DNA of 14,496 bases from JAGOPO01 sp038065515 (GCA_038065515.1 JBBTQV010000006.1:1-14496), one strand, 5' to 3'; positions 1 to 7,157 are shown, numbered from the stretch's first letter. A program made the numbers and translations. Notes: generated by a model not told the origin, from the letters alone.

Positions 1-26
1 CTTTTCGGTCTTGTCGGTTGCTCTGC

Positions 27-56
27 GCCCCCTTCCCGTTGGAGGGGGGCTTTTTT
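27..56 (+). terminator. Rho-independent terminator of the upstream gene
   Basis: A 10-bp stem (27-36 with 41-50, one G-T pair) closes a CGTT loop and is followed directly by six T residues (51-56). It ends whatever gene lies left of the window. raiA, starting 42 bases later, therefore needs its own promoter. Confidence 0.9.
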
Positions 57-60
57 ATGG

Positions 61-88
61 TTGAAAAAATGGGCGAAAAGAGTAGGAT
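61..88 (+). promoter_or_regulatory. Possible promoter of raiA
   Basis: TTGAAA (61-66) and TAGGAT (83-88) are separated by 16 bases and lie between the upstream terminator and raiA. The -10 box matches consensus at only four of six positions. If used, transcription would begin a few bases before the ATG at 98, giving a nearly leaderless message. The same bases (81-87, AGTAGGA) could instead be a Shine-Dalgarno sequence, and the two readings exclude each other. Confidence 0.35.
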
Positions 89-97
89 ATGTATCAT

Positions 98-430
98 ATG
101 AACACTACTATCCACGCGAAGAACCTGGAGTTGAACGCTCCGTTGCGGACATTCATTGAAGAAAAAATGGCGGATATTGAGCATGTATTGGGGGATGTTG
201 GTCTCGCACAGGTGCGCGTGGAAGTGGGGATTCCGTCCCAGCACCACCATTCGGGGCCGATCTACTACGCGGAAGCGAACCTTACCATCGGCGGCCAGCT
301 GTTGCGTGCAGAGGCGACAAACTACGATTTACACTCCGCTGTTGTTGATGTGAAGGATCAGCTCAAGGTGTTGGTGAAGAAATTCAAAGAAAAGCTCACC
401 GAAGCTCAGCGTCAGCCCGCGGCTGAATAA
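98..430 (+). CDS. raiA: Ribosome hibernation-promoting factor (HPF/RaiA, S30AE family), short form
   Basis: Predicted cytoplasmic protein that binds the decoding region of the 30S subunit and keeps ribosomes inactive in starvation or stationary phase. The 110 residues match a single S30AE domain: the opening MNTTIHAKNLELN, a helix ending near IEHVLGD, a beta segment VRVEVGI, then YYAEANLTIGG and the helix LHSAVVDVKDQLKVLVKKFKEKL. There is no C-terminal dimerisation domain, so this is the short type. An in-frame ATG at 89 would add MYH, but ATG 98 starts the conserved strand and has AGTAGGA ten bases upstream. secA follows after 37 bases with no terminator between; hpf next to secA is a common order in several bacterial groups. 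Confidence 0.9.
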   Translation: MNTTIHAKNLELNAPLRTFIEEKMADIEHVLGDVGLAQVRVEVGIPSQHHHSGPIYYAEANLTIGGQLLRAEATNYDLHSAVVDVKDQLKVLVKKFKEKLTEAQRQPAAE

Positions 431-450
431 TATATTCCGTCACCTCTGCT

Positions 451-462
451 GTGGCGCGCCAC
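451..462. repeat. Perfect 12-bp palindrome just before secA
   Basis: GTGGCGCGCCAC is its own reverse complement. It ends five bases before the secA ATG, where a Shine-Dalgarno sequence would normally sit. It could be an operator-like site or chance in GC-rich DNA. As RNA it could form at most a 4-bp stem with a 4-base loop. Confidence 0.4.
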
Positions 463-467
463 GCATC

Positions 468-3179
468 ATGTTAGAATTTCTCTCAAAAATATTCCCTGAC
501 GCCAATGCCCGGACAATCCGGTCGTTTTCGTCTGCGGTAGAACAGGTCAACGCGCTGGAACCGCGCATGCAGGCGATGTCGGATGATGAACTTCGCGGGC
601 TGACACCGGCGCTACGCACTCGGCTTGCCGGTGGCGAGACGCTTGATGATATTTTGCCGGAAGCGTTTGCTGTGGTGCGGGAAGCGTCACGGCGCAAATC
701 GGGGAAACGCCATTTTGATGTCCAGCTCATCGGTGGCATGGTTTTGCATCAGGGCAAAATTGCGCAGATGTCGACCGGGGAAGGAAAGACATTGGTTGCG
801 ACCCTGCCGGCATATCTCAATGCATTAGAAGGCAAGGGTGTGCATGTGGTGACCGTGAACGACTATCTGTCGCGGCGCGATGCGACATGGATGGGACAGA
901 TTTACGATGCGTTGGGTGTCAGCGTCGGTGTGCTTAACCACGATGCTTCCTATATATACGACCCGTCGCATGTGAGTCCCGCTCAACAGGAAGCGCTCGA
1001 TGAAGAACGGGACGCGACCGGTTCGTTTCGTGTGGTGCACGAGTTTTTACGGCCCGTTCAGCGTCGTGATGCGTACGAAGCGGATATCACCTACGGGACG
1101 AATAACGAATATGGGTTTGATTATTTGCGAGATAACATGGCGATGTCTGTCGACACAATGTCACAGCGGCCGGAACATACACATCATTTCGCTATTGTCG
1201 ACGAGGTGGACTCCATTCTTATTGATGAGGCACGCACACCGCTGATCATTTCGAGCCCGGACGAGGAGTCCGGCCAGCTCTATGCCGCGTTTTCCCGTAT
1301 CGTACCGCACCTCAAAGAGGGCGAAGATTTTAATATCGACGAAAAACTCAAAGCGGTCAGTATCACCGACGCCGGTATCGACAAAGTGCAGGAGCGACTG
1401 GGCATCGCTAACATCTATGAAGAAGGCGGGGTTCGGTATGTGCATCACATGGAGCAGGCGCTTCGCGCGCAAATACTGTTCCGGCTCGATAAGGATTATG
1501 TCGTCAAAGACGGTGAAGTTATCATCGTTGACGAATTCACCGGCCGGCTGATGCCGGGCCGCCGATGGTCCGACGGACTGCATCAGGCGATTGAAGCAAA
1601 AGAAAATGTAAAAGTTCAACGCGAGAGCCGTACCCTGGCGACGGTGACATTTCAGAACTATTTCCGTCTCTACAAGAAATTATCCGGTATGACCGGTACC
1701 GCCCGTACATCGGCCGAAGAATTCCATAAAGTATATGCTCTGGATGTCGTTGCGGTTCCGACCAACAAGCCGATGATCCGCGCCGACCTCACCGACCGTA
1801 TCTATAAGAGCGAAGTTGGCAAGTTCCGTGCGCTTGCCGCGGAAATCAAACGGCGCAATGAAACAGGCCAGCCCGTACTCGTCGGTACGGTCTCTATCGA
1901 AAAAAATGAGATGCTGTCGATGCTGCTCACGCGCGCAGGCGTGCGGCATCAGATACTCAATGCAAAAAACCACGAGCGCGAAGCGGAAATTATCGCGCAG
2001 GCGGGACGACTCGGAGCGGTGACGGTTGCCACCAACATGGCCGGCCGAGGTGTGGACATCATTCTGGGCGGAAACCCATCCGACGAGGCTGAAGCTGCCA
2101 AAGTGCGCGAGCTGGGTGGTTTGTGTGTTTTCGGCACGGAACGGCACGAAGCGCGCCGCATCGATGACCAACTCCGCGGACGCGCAGGTCGTCAGGGTGA
2201 CCCCGGCGCGAGCCAGTTCTATGTTTCCACGGAAGACGAACTGGTGCGCGTGTTCGGCGGAGACCGTCTCACCAATATCATGACCACGCTGGGTGTGACC
2301 GATGAAGATGTCATCGAGAACCGGCTAGTCTCCCGTTCGATTGCGCAGGCGCAGTCACGAATTGAAGGCCGCAACTTTGATTCCCGAAAATATGTGCTCG
2401 AATACGACGATGTGATGAACAAGCACCGCCAGACGGTATACAACTTGCGCTGTGAAGTACTGATGTCAGACAATAACAAGGACCGCATTCTGGATTATCT
2501 GCATGCACAGTTAGGCGCGCTTGTGCAGGCGCATGTGAATCCGGAAACGGGCGAGCGTAATATTGAAGAAATTGTGGAAGCGTGCAGAGCCATCGCACCG
2601 TTTGGTGACGGATTACACGGCGAGTTGATGGAGAAAGTCTTTGATGAGCTGACTGTGTATCTCCAGGACGAAGTTGAGCGCCTGTACGGAGAGCACGAGC
2701 AGCGCATGGGAGCCGCACAGATGCGCGCTATCGAGAAAGCCATCATCCTACGCGCCATCGATGATGTCTGGGTTGAACACATCGAAGCCATGGAGCACCT
2801 GCGTGAAAGTGTCAGTCTGCGTGCGTACGGTCAGCGCGACCCGCTGGTGGAATACAAAATCGAATCACAGCGGATGTATGCGACGCTGTTAGACACCGTT
2901 GCAGGCCGGGTTGCCGGTATTATCTTCCGTGTGCAGATGACCAATCCTGCCGAAACCGCCCAGGAAAAAAAGCGCACCTTGCAGGAGCAACGCCCCGATA
3001 TCACCAGAGACGAAGCCATCGCCAAGCTGGATACCAGTGATACTGCGGCATCGGAGGGTGCCGTTCACTCTGAACACATCGGCCGCAACGATCCCTGCCC
3101 CTGTGGCTCGGGTAAAAAATTCAAAAAGTGCGGGCTCATGGAGACCGAGGAGCATAAACGGAGAGCAGGGGCGAAATAA
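468..3179 (+). CDS. secA: Preprotein translocase subunit SecA
   Basis: ATPase motor that pushes unfolded preproteins through SecYEG at the inner face of the membrane. The 903 residues show Walker A MSTGEGKT (101-108), DEVD in FAIVDEVDSI (245-248), TYGTNNEYGFDYLRDN (208-223), the LSGMTGTA motif, the second-nucleotide-fold motif TNMAGRGVDIILGG, and a C-terminal SEC-C segment. Residues about 157-198, between VGVL and RRDAY, form an insert of roughly 30 residues relative to E. coli SecA as recalled. The SEC-C tail has Cys877, Cys879 and Cys888, but Gly889 stands where a fourth ligand (His or Cys) is usual. His896 is a possible substitute. No Shine-Dalgarno sequence is visible before ATG 468. It is probably co-transcribed with raiA, although TATATT at 431-436 could be a -10 box. 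Confidence 0.98.
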   Translation: MLEFLSKIFPDANARTIRSFSSAVEQVNALEPRMQAMSDDELRGLTPALRTRLAGGETLDDILPEAFAVVREASRRKSGKRHFDVQLIGGMVLHQGKIAQMSTGEGKTLVATLPAYLNALEGKGVHVVTVNDYLSRRDATWMGQIYDALGVSVGVLNHDASYIYDPSHVSPAQQEALDEERDATGSFRVVHEFLRPVQRRDAYEADITYGTNNEYGFDYLRDNMAMSVDTMSQRPEHTHHFAIVDEVDSILIDEARTPLIISSPDEESGQLYAAFSRIVPHLKEGEDFNIDEKLKAVSITDAGIDKVQERLGIANIYEEGGVRYVHHMEQALRAQILFRLDKDYVVKDGEVIIVDEFTGRLMPGRRWSDGLHQAIEAKENVKVQRESRTLATVTFQNYFRLYKKLSGMTGTARTSAEEFHKVYALDVVAVPTNKPMIRADLTDRIYKSEVGKFRALAAEIKRRNETGQPVLVGTVSIEKNEMLSMLLTRAGVRHQILNAKNHEREAEIIAQAGRLGAVTVATNMAGRGVDIILGGNPSDEAEAAKVRELGGLCVFGTERHEARRIDDQLRGRAGRQGDPGASQFYVSTEDELVRVFGGDRLTNIMTTLGVTDEDVIENRLVSRSIAQAQSRIEGRNFDSRKYVLEYDDVMNKHRQTVYNLRCEVLMSDNNKDRILDYLHAQLGALVQAHVNPETGERNIEEIVEACRAIAPFGDGLHGELMEKVFDELTVYLQDEVERLYGEHEQRMGAAQMRAIEKAIILRAIDDVWVEHIEAMEHLRESVSLRAYGQRDPLVEYKIESQRMYATLLDTVAGRVAGIIFRVQMTNPAETAQEKKRTLQEQRPDITRDEAIAKLDTSDTAASEGAVHSEHIGRNDPCPCGSGKKFKKCGLMETEEHKRRAGAK

Positions 3180-3191
3180 TTTTCAGAGTAT

Positions 3192-3746
3192 ATGGAAAAT
3201 GAGCCAAAATTTGAAAAACCGGAGGCAGCGTTAGAGAGAATGAAACTCTCCGATTATGAGAATTTGGGCACCGATTTTGAGGAATGGCTAGGAACTCAAG
3301 AGATTCCAGAGATATTTTGGGCTAGGATTGTTCACTCCAACTCTGCGTCTACGGTTCGGGAGCTTCTCGATGTCACTCAAGAGGCATTATCTGATATGCA
3401 TCGCAGAAGAAAGGAACATCCTGTCTCCTTTGCCGAATCGCGGTTTACTCCGGTCGCAGAGATGATTGAAAGGGGAATGGTATCCTGTGGAGCGATAGCG
3501 ACTATTTTCGGAAATGTTTTGCGGAAACTAGGCATTCCGACTAAGTTTGTTCATGGAAAACTTGAGAGTCAAAAAGAAAAAAATCACAGGCACCCCTGGT
3601 TGGAAATATATAATCCGCTGGATGAATCATGGGTCGAAGTTGACGCCACAAGAGATGAATTCAAATTACCACCTGGTGCGCAACCGATTAAAAGATATCA
3701 CGATTGGCTGGAGCTAAAAGAGGATTTCGATAAGGGAGATTATTGA
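3192..3746 (+). CDS. Transglutaminase-like (papain-fold) protein
   Basis: The 184-residue product has the layout of a transglutaminase-like core: Cys99 in SCGAIATIFGNVLRKLGIP, His134 in HPWLEIYNP and Asp151 in WVEVDAT, matching the family pattern Cys, then H-A-W-V-E-V, then V-D-P-T. This triad suggests a thiol peptidase, amidase or cross-linking activity; the substrate cannot be read from the sequence. There is no signal peptide or membrane segment, so it looks cytoplasmic. The first 90 residues are helical and charged and are not recognised. It starts 12 bases after secA with no clear Shine-Dalgarno sequence. Base composition is visibly more AT-rich than secA or the ATPase gene, with codons such as AGA and TTA, which suggests separate ancestry. 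A weak terminator follows. Confidence 0.72.
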   Translation: MENEPKFEKPEAALERMKLSDYENLGTDFEEWLGTQEIPEIFWARIVHSNSASTVRELLDVTQEALSDMHRRRKEHPVSFAESRFTPVAEMIERGMVSCGAIATIFGNVLRKLGIPTKFVHGKLESQKEKNHRHPWLEIYNPLDESWVEVDATRDEFKLPPGAQPIKRYHDWLELKEDFDKGDY

Positions 3747-3750
3747 TGAA

Positions 3751-3782
3751 GGCAATGTAAGGGGCCCCCTTTACGCCTTTAT
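3751..3782 (+). terminator. Probable terminator after the transglutaminase-like gene
   Basis: GTAAGGGG (3757-3764) can pair with CCCTTTAC (3767-3774), with an outer GGC/GCC extension (3751-3753 with 3775-3777), followed by TTTATT. The loop is very tight, so the innermost pairs must open. Moderate support only. Confidence 0.45.
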
Positions 3783-3978
3783 TAAAATCGCTGAAGATTG
3801 ATAATAATTTATGGCTTCGACCCCGACGAGGTCCGAGCGAATATCCTGAGCGAGAGGCCAGAGGCCGTGCATGAGGAGGGTTGGGGGAGGTAGGAACGAA
3901 CAGCCCCGCCGAAGGCGGGGCGTCGTGAGTGACACAGGAAGGGGGCAAGCGTAGTGCGGCCCCGCTCATGACTGGTGG
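3783..3978. other. G-rich structured intergenic region
   Basis: I see no gene here. It holds a tandem 7-base duplication (AGAGGCC at 3853-3859 and 3860-3866), a G-rich tract (3872-3890) and a very stable hairpin, GCCCCGCC (3903-3910) pairing with GGCGGGGC (3914-3921) over a GAA loop. That hairpin has no T-tract, so it is not a standard terminator. A reading frame from GTG 3929 continues into the ATPase, but its first 21 codons translate this spacer and do not look conserved. Confidence 0.5.
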
Positions 3979-3984
3979 TATACT
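3976..3984 (+). promoter_or_regulatory. Extended -10 promoter of the metal ATPase gene
   Basis: TGGTATACT is an extended -10 box (TG, one base, TATACT) with five of six consensus bases. No -35 box is recognisable, which is normal for extended -10 promoters. The box ends seven bases before ATG 3992, so the transcript would start at or next to the start codon. The identical nonamer precedes the DUF378 gene. Confidence 0.6.
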
Positions 3985-3991
3985 GGTATTG

Positions 3992-5830
3992 ATGAGGGGA
4001 ACATGGCTTACTTCGCCGCGGAGGGATTTTGTTCTTATCGGCGCCGTTGGTGTTGCGCTCTTGTTGAATGTGTTTGTCGAATCGATTTCAGTGGAGTTAT
4101 TGATGCTTGCCGGAATCGGGTCGATCCCGCTGGCGCTTCGTGCGGCGCGTGATATCGCGCATACGCATATCAGTCTGGATGTGTTCAACCTGTTCGCGAT
4201 CGGGGTGTCGCTCGCAACCGGCGAGGTGGTGTCGGCGGCGTTCATCATTCTGATGATCACCAGCGCCGACATTCTGCAGTTGCATACGAGCCGCCGCACT
4301 CAACACGCGGTCGAGCATCTGTTGAAACTCAAGCCCCAGACCGCGCTCCGCCAGCGGGGCAATACTCTCGAGACGATTGCGATTGGTGCGGTGCGCGTAG
4401 GGGATACGCTCATCGTTGAAAGCGGTCAGGCGATTCCTGTTGACGGTGTAGTTATCAGCGGCCGGGCATTGGTGAACGAAGCGCTGGTGACCGGCGAATC
4501 GGTGCCGGTGGAAAAAATCGCCGGTGCAAGCGTGCTCGTGTCGACTGTGGTGGATACCGGAGCGATTAAAGTGCGCGCCGCGCGTGTCGGAAAAGATTCC
4601 ACGATTGAGCGAATGGCGGAGCTGATGCGCTCTGCAGCCGCGAATAAATCGAAGCCGGAACGAATTGCAGACCGGTTTGCCGGTATTTTTCTGCCTATCG
4701 TGATTCTGTTCGGGGCCGGTGTCTATATCGTTACGCGGGACTTGCGGATGACTGCGGCACTCTTTTTGGTTGCATGCGCTGATGATATGGCGGTCGCGAT
4801 ACCGCTGGCGATGACGGCATCGCTGGGTTGGGCCGCGAAGCGCGGTGTCGTCATCAAAGGCGGTGCATGGCTGCACACGCTCTCAAAAGTCCGCACACTG
4901 GTACTTGATAAAACCGGAACGCTGACATACGGCACCTTCCGTCTCGACCGTCTTGAAATTGAGCCGGGCATTGAGGAGAAGGAATTCTGGCGCATGGTGG
5001 GAGTCGCGGAAAAATATTCCGAGCATCCCATCGGGCGCGCATTATCCGCGCAGGCGCGTGACCGCGTCGGCGAAATACCGGACCCCGATGATATCACCGT
5101 GCATAAAGGCGCGGGTATCGCGGCACAAATGGGAGGCCATAGGGTTGCGGTCGGCGATGAGAAGTTGCTGCAGCTACTGCACATTCCGATGACGGAGCGC
5201 ATGCGGAACACACTGTCAGCCGCACGGGCCGCGTCGGTAGGGACTTCGGTGCTCGTGCTCCGGGACGGCATACTGCTGGGATCAATATCTCTTGCCGATG
5301 CGCCACGGCCGGAGGCATCCCGGAGCCTGCAGACGGTGCGAGAGCTTGGTATACGGGATATCGTGATGTTCACGGGGGACAATGAACGAACAGCCAACCG
5401 TGTCGCCTCACAGCTGGGCATCACCCGCGTACGGGCGCAGATGAAACCCGAACAGAAACTGATTGAGTTGAAATCACTACAACCACGGCCGGTGGCGATG
5501 GTGGGTGACGGTATCAACGACGCTCCCGCGCTGGCGCGCGCAGATGTGGGCATCGCTATGGGCAAAGGAGGGACGGCCATCGCATCAGAGGCCGCCGATG
5601 TCATCATTTTGACCGATGATCTGTCGCGGCTTGCCGATCTGGTGGTGTTGGGAAGGCGCACGATGTCGGTCATCAACTGGGACATCGTCATTTGGGGCCT
5701 CTCCAATGTCGTCGGGTTCACGCTGGTGCTCACTGGCATTGCGGGTCCGGCGCTGGCAGCATTCTATAATTTTTCGACGGACTTCCTCCCCCTCATCAAC
5801 TCATCGCGGTTGTTCCGCAGTAAGGCGTGA
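3992..5830 (+). CDS. P1B-like heavy-metal-transporting P-type ATPase with a CADD motif
   Basis: Predicted membrane pump that moves a metal cation using ATP. Counting from ATG 3992 (612 residues): hydrophobic helices at about 13-30, 36-50 and 64-95; actuator-domain TGES (167-170); helices at about 230-275; phosphorylation site DKTGT (Asp306); nucleotide-domain SEHP (His345-Pro346); hinge GDGIND (505-510); and a final membrane region from about 558 to 592 with the conserved N-S-x-R-L close. There is no N-terminal HMA metal-binding domain. The membrane metal site, usually Cys-Pro-Cys/His or Ser/Thr-Pro-Cys, reads Cys262-Ala-Asp-Asp265, so the ion is not predictable. The frame is open to GTG 3929, but the extended -10 box seven bases upstream and the poor sequence before it favour 3992. 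gpsA follows closely with its own promoter. Confidence 0.9.
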   Translation: MRGTWLTSPRRDFVLIGAVGVALLLNVFVESISVELLMLAGIGSIPLALRAARDIAHTHISLDVFNLFAIGVSLATGEVVSAAFIILMITSADILQLHTSRRTQHAVEHLLKLKPQTALRQRGNTLETIAIGAVRVGDTLIVESGQAIPVDGVVISGRALVNEALVTGESVPVEKIAGASVLVSTVVDTGAIKVRAARVGKDSTIERMAELMRSAAANKSKPERIADRFAGIFLPIVILFGAGVYIVTRDLRMTAALFLVACADDMAVAIPLAMTASLGWAAKRGVVIKGGAWLHTLSKVRTLVLDKTGTLTYGTFRLDRLEIEPGIEEKEFWRMVGVAEKYSEHPIGRALSAQARDRVGEIPDPDDITVHKGAGIAAQMGGHRVAVGDEKLLQLLHIPMTERMRNTLSAARAASVGTSVLVLRDGILLGSISLADAPRPEASRSLQTVRELGIRDIVMFTGDNERTANRVASQLGITRVRAQMKPEQKLIELKSLQPRPVAMVGDGINDAPALARADVGIAMGKGGTAIASEAADVIILTDDLSRLADLVVLGRRTMSVINWDIVIWGLSNVVGFTLVLTGIAGPALAAFYNFSTDFLPLINSSRLFRSKA

Positions 5831-5836
5831 TAGAAT
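5828..5836 (+). promoter_or_regulatory. Extended -10 promoter of gpsA, overlapping the ATPase stop codon
   Basis: TGATAGAAT (TG, one base, TAGAAT) overlaps the TGA stop of the ATPase gene. The box ends eight bases before the gpsA ATG, so the predicted transcript would have a leader of about two bases. Confidence 0.5.
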
Positions 5837-5844
5837 TAAGAGAG

Positions 5845-6744
5845 ATGGCACAACAGGTACTTATCATCGGCGCTGGAGCACTGGGGACTGCGCTTGCGAA
5901 AATCATACCGAAAGAACACGCGCAGGTGGCGTTTTGGGATATCGATGAGATGAAATGTGCGGGAGGGAGGCAACCGTTGGAAACACTGGTGCCGACTTCC
6001 CATTTTATTTTCATGTGTGTGCCGAGTTGGGTGATGCGTCCTGCGGTAGCGCAATATGCGGCGCTTGTTACTCCGACGACGGTGGTGGTTTCTCTGGCCA
6101 AGGGCCTTGAATCGCCTACCGCAAAAACAATGTTTGAAGTATGCACGGAAGTGCTCCCACCGAATCAGCCCATTGCCATTATGGGGGGTGCGATGCTGGC
6201 ACACGAAATCGGTTCCGGTCTGCCGGGCATGGCGGTTATCGCCTCTACCGATGACGCCATCGCCGCTAACCTTATGGCATTGTTCAATGGCTCCGTGTTG
6301 CAACTGTCGTGGTCAGGTGACGCGCGTTCGGTTGCTCTTGCCGGTGTGTTGAAGAATGTATATGCCATCATGCTCGGTATCGGCGATGGATTGGGATTGG
6401 GCAGCAACACGCGCGGATGGCTGTTCGCGCAAGCCGTGACGGAAATACTGGAAATAGGAAGATTGATGCATGCCGATCAGCAAGTACTTCTATCGGTCGC
6501 GGGTATTGGAGATTTGGTTGCCACGGGGTTGTCGGCGCAGTCGAAAAATCATACGGCAGGCGTCCAACTTGCCCAACAAGGCCGTACGGCACTGGAGTGC
6601 GAAGGCATCATGTCATTCCCATCGGTACTGCAGTCGGTGGGGCAACGACCCAATTTACGATTGCTCAACGCGCTCGAAGCCATTTTGGTACGCGGCCAGA
6701 ATGTCCGCATTGTGGTTCAGGATCTTATCTATAAAAAACTCTAA
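5845..6744 (+). CDS. gpsA: NAD(P)H-dependent glycerol-3-phosphate dehydrogenase-like protein, compact form
   Basis: The family reduces dihydroxyacetone phosphate to sn-glycerol 3-phosphate for phospholipid synthesis. The 299 residues show the Rossmann loop GAGALG (9-14), CVPSWVMRP, SLAKGLE, LKNVYAIMLGIGDGLGLGSN (family helix with the conserved Lys) and AGIGDLVATGLSAQSKNHTAG. The protein is about 30 residues shorter than usual. The gap lies after the second strand, where canonical enzymes carry an Asn-x-x-Tyr-Leu-Pro-Gly segment, and GGAMLAHEI replaces the usual G-P-S-F-A-x-E. The fold is clear, but the substrate is less certain than for a full-length GpsA. The start is ATG 5845; GTG 5827 would add six residues but overlaps the promoter. 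No terminator is visible after it. Confidence 0.82.
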   Translation: MAQQVLIIGAGALGTALAKIIPKEHAQVAFWDIDEMKCAGGRQPLETLVPTSHFIFMCVPSWVMRPAVAQYAALVTPTTVVVSLAKGLESPTAKTMFEVCTEVLPPNQPIAIMGGAMLAHEIGSGLPGMAVIASTDDAIAANLMALFNGSVLQLSWSGDARSVALAGVLKNVYAIMLGIGDGLGLGSNTRGWLFAQAVTEILEIGRLMHADQQVLLSVAGIGDLVATGLSAQSKNHTAGVQLAQQGRTALECEGIMSFPSVLQSVGQRPNLRLLNALEAILVRGQNVRIVVQDLIYKKL

Positions 6745-6791
6745 GCTCCCAATGATTCGGATTTGGTGTTTACATCGTTTGGCGCTTGTTG

Positions 6792-6800
6792 TGGTATACT
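6792..6800 (+). promoter_or_regulatory. Extended -10 promoter of the DUF378 gene
   Basis: TGGTATACT, identical to the box before the ATPase gene. TTTACA at 6769-6774 could act as a -35 box, but the 20-base spacer is long. Predicted transcription would begin near 6807, leaving a leader of about 23 bases with a G-rich ribosome-binding site. Confidence 0.6.
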
Positions 6801-6829
6801 GATACTGGCATTTGAAAGGGGGTGGTTAT

Positions 6830-7024
6830 GTGAAATTCGCAAAAATCGCCTGGTGGTTGTTGGTGATTGGCGGCCTGAACTGGGCCCTCGTGGGTTTGTT
6901 TGGGAAAGATTTGTTTGCGCTCCTCGGGTTGGACATGAGCGCGTGGCTGGCACGGCTCGTATACCTTCTCGTCGGTGTTTCCGCGCTGTACGCGCTGTTC
7001 GGAAAAAAGAACCCGTCCATGTAA
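6830..7024 (+). CDS. DUF378 family small membrane protein
   Basis: The 64-residue product has two hydrophobic helices: about 4-21 (IAWWLLVIGGLNWALVGL) and about 42-60 (LARLVYLLVGVSALYALF). The signature I-G-G-L-N-W-A-L-V-G-L-F near the start and the L-V-Y-L-L-V-G-V-S-A-L-Y close match DUF378, a family of uncharacterised two-helix membrane proteins. The likely start is GTG 6830 with a G-rich tract (AAAGGGGGTGG, 6815-6825) as ribosome-binding site; the in-frame TTG at 6812 adds residues that look like translated leader. It is a monocistronic unit between its own promoter and a strong terminator. Function unknown. Confidence 0.85.
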   Translation: MKFAKIAWWLLVIGGLNWALVGLFGKDLFALLGLDMSAWLARLVYLLVGVSALYALFGKKNPSM

Positions 7025-7044
7025 TAACGGGTTTTTGGTTGTGA

Positions 7045-7076
7045 GCAGAAGGCCTCGGGGGCCTTCTGCGTTTTTT
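7045..7076 (+). terminator. Strong Rho-independent terminator after the DUF378 gene
   Basis: GCAGAAGGCC (7045-7054) pairs perfectly with GGCCTTCTGC (7060-7069) around a TCGGG loop, followed by six T residues at 7071-7076. Confidence 0.95.
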
Positions 7077-7157
7077 ATGCAAACAAATAATGGAAATCGT
7101 CAAGGTTGCGCCGCTGAACCGGCTTGTATACGATGCGGCAACCGAACACCAAGCCAT

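Noticed and set aside
3903..3921. Strong GC hairpin as a transcription terminator
   Set aside because: No T-tract follows; the next bases are CGTCGTGAGT in part, so it cannot be a standard Rho-independent terminator.
3929..3991. GTG start that would lengthen the ATPase by 21 residues
   Set aside because: The added residues translate a G-rich spacer, and the extended -10 box at 3976-3984 lies inside them. ATG 3992 is the better start.
3688..4299. Minus-strand frame of 203 codons over the transglutaminase-ATPase gap
   Set aside because: It runs through a structured spacer into the antisense of the ATPase membrane helices, with no ribosome site and no family resemblance.
4723..5739. Long open reading frame of 338 codons on the minus strand across the ATPase gene
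   Set aside because: It mirrors a clearly conserved P-type ATPase. Its translation is Ser/Thr/Arg-rich without any recognisable domain, typical of antisense shadow frames in GC-rich genes.
7077..7157. N-terminal extension of the HExxH protein with a CxxC zinc-like motif
   Set aside because: ATG 7077 directly abuts the T-tract of a strong terminator, and a possible -10 box lies inside the extension. The cysteines are more likely chance translation of leader DNA.
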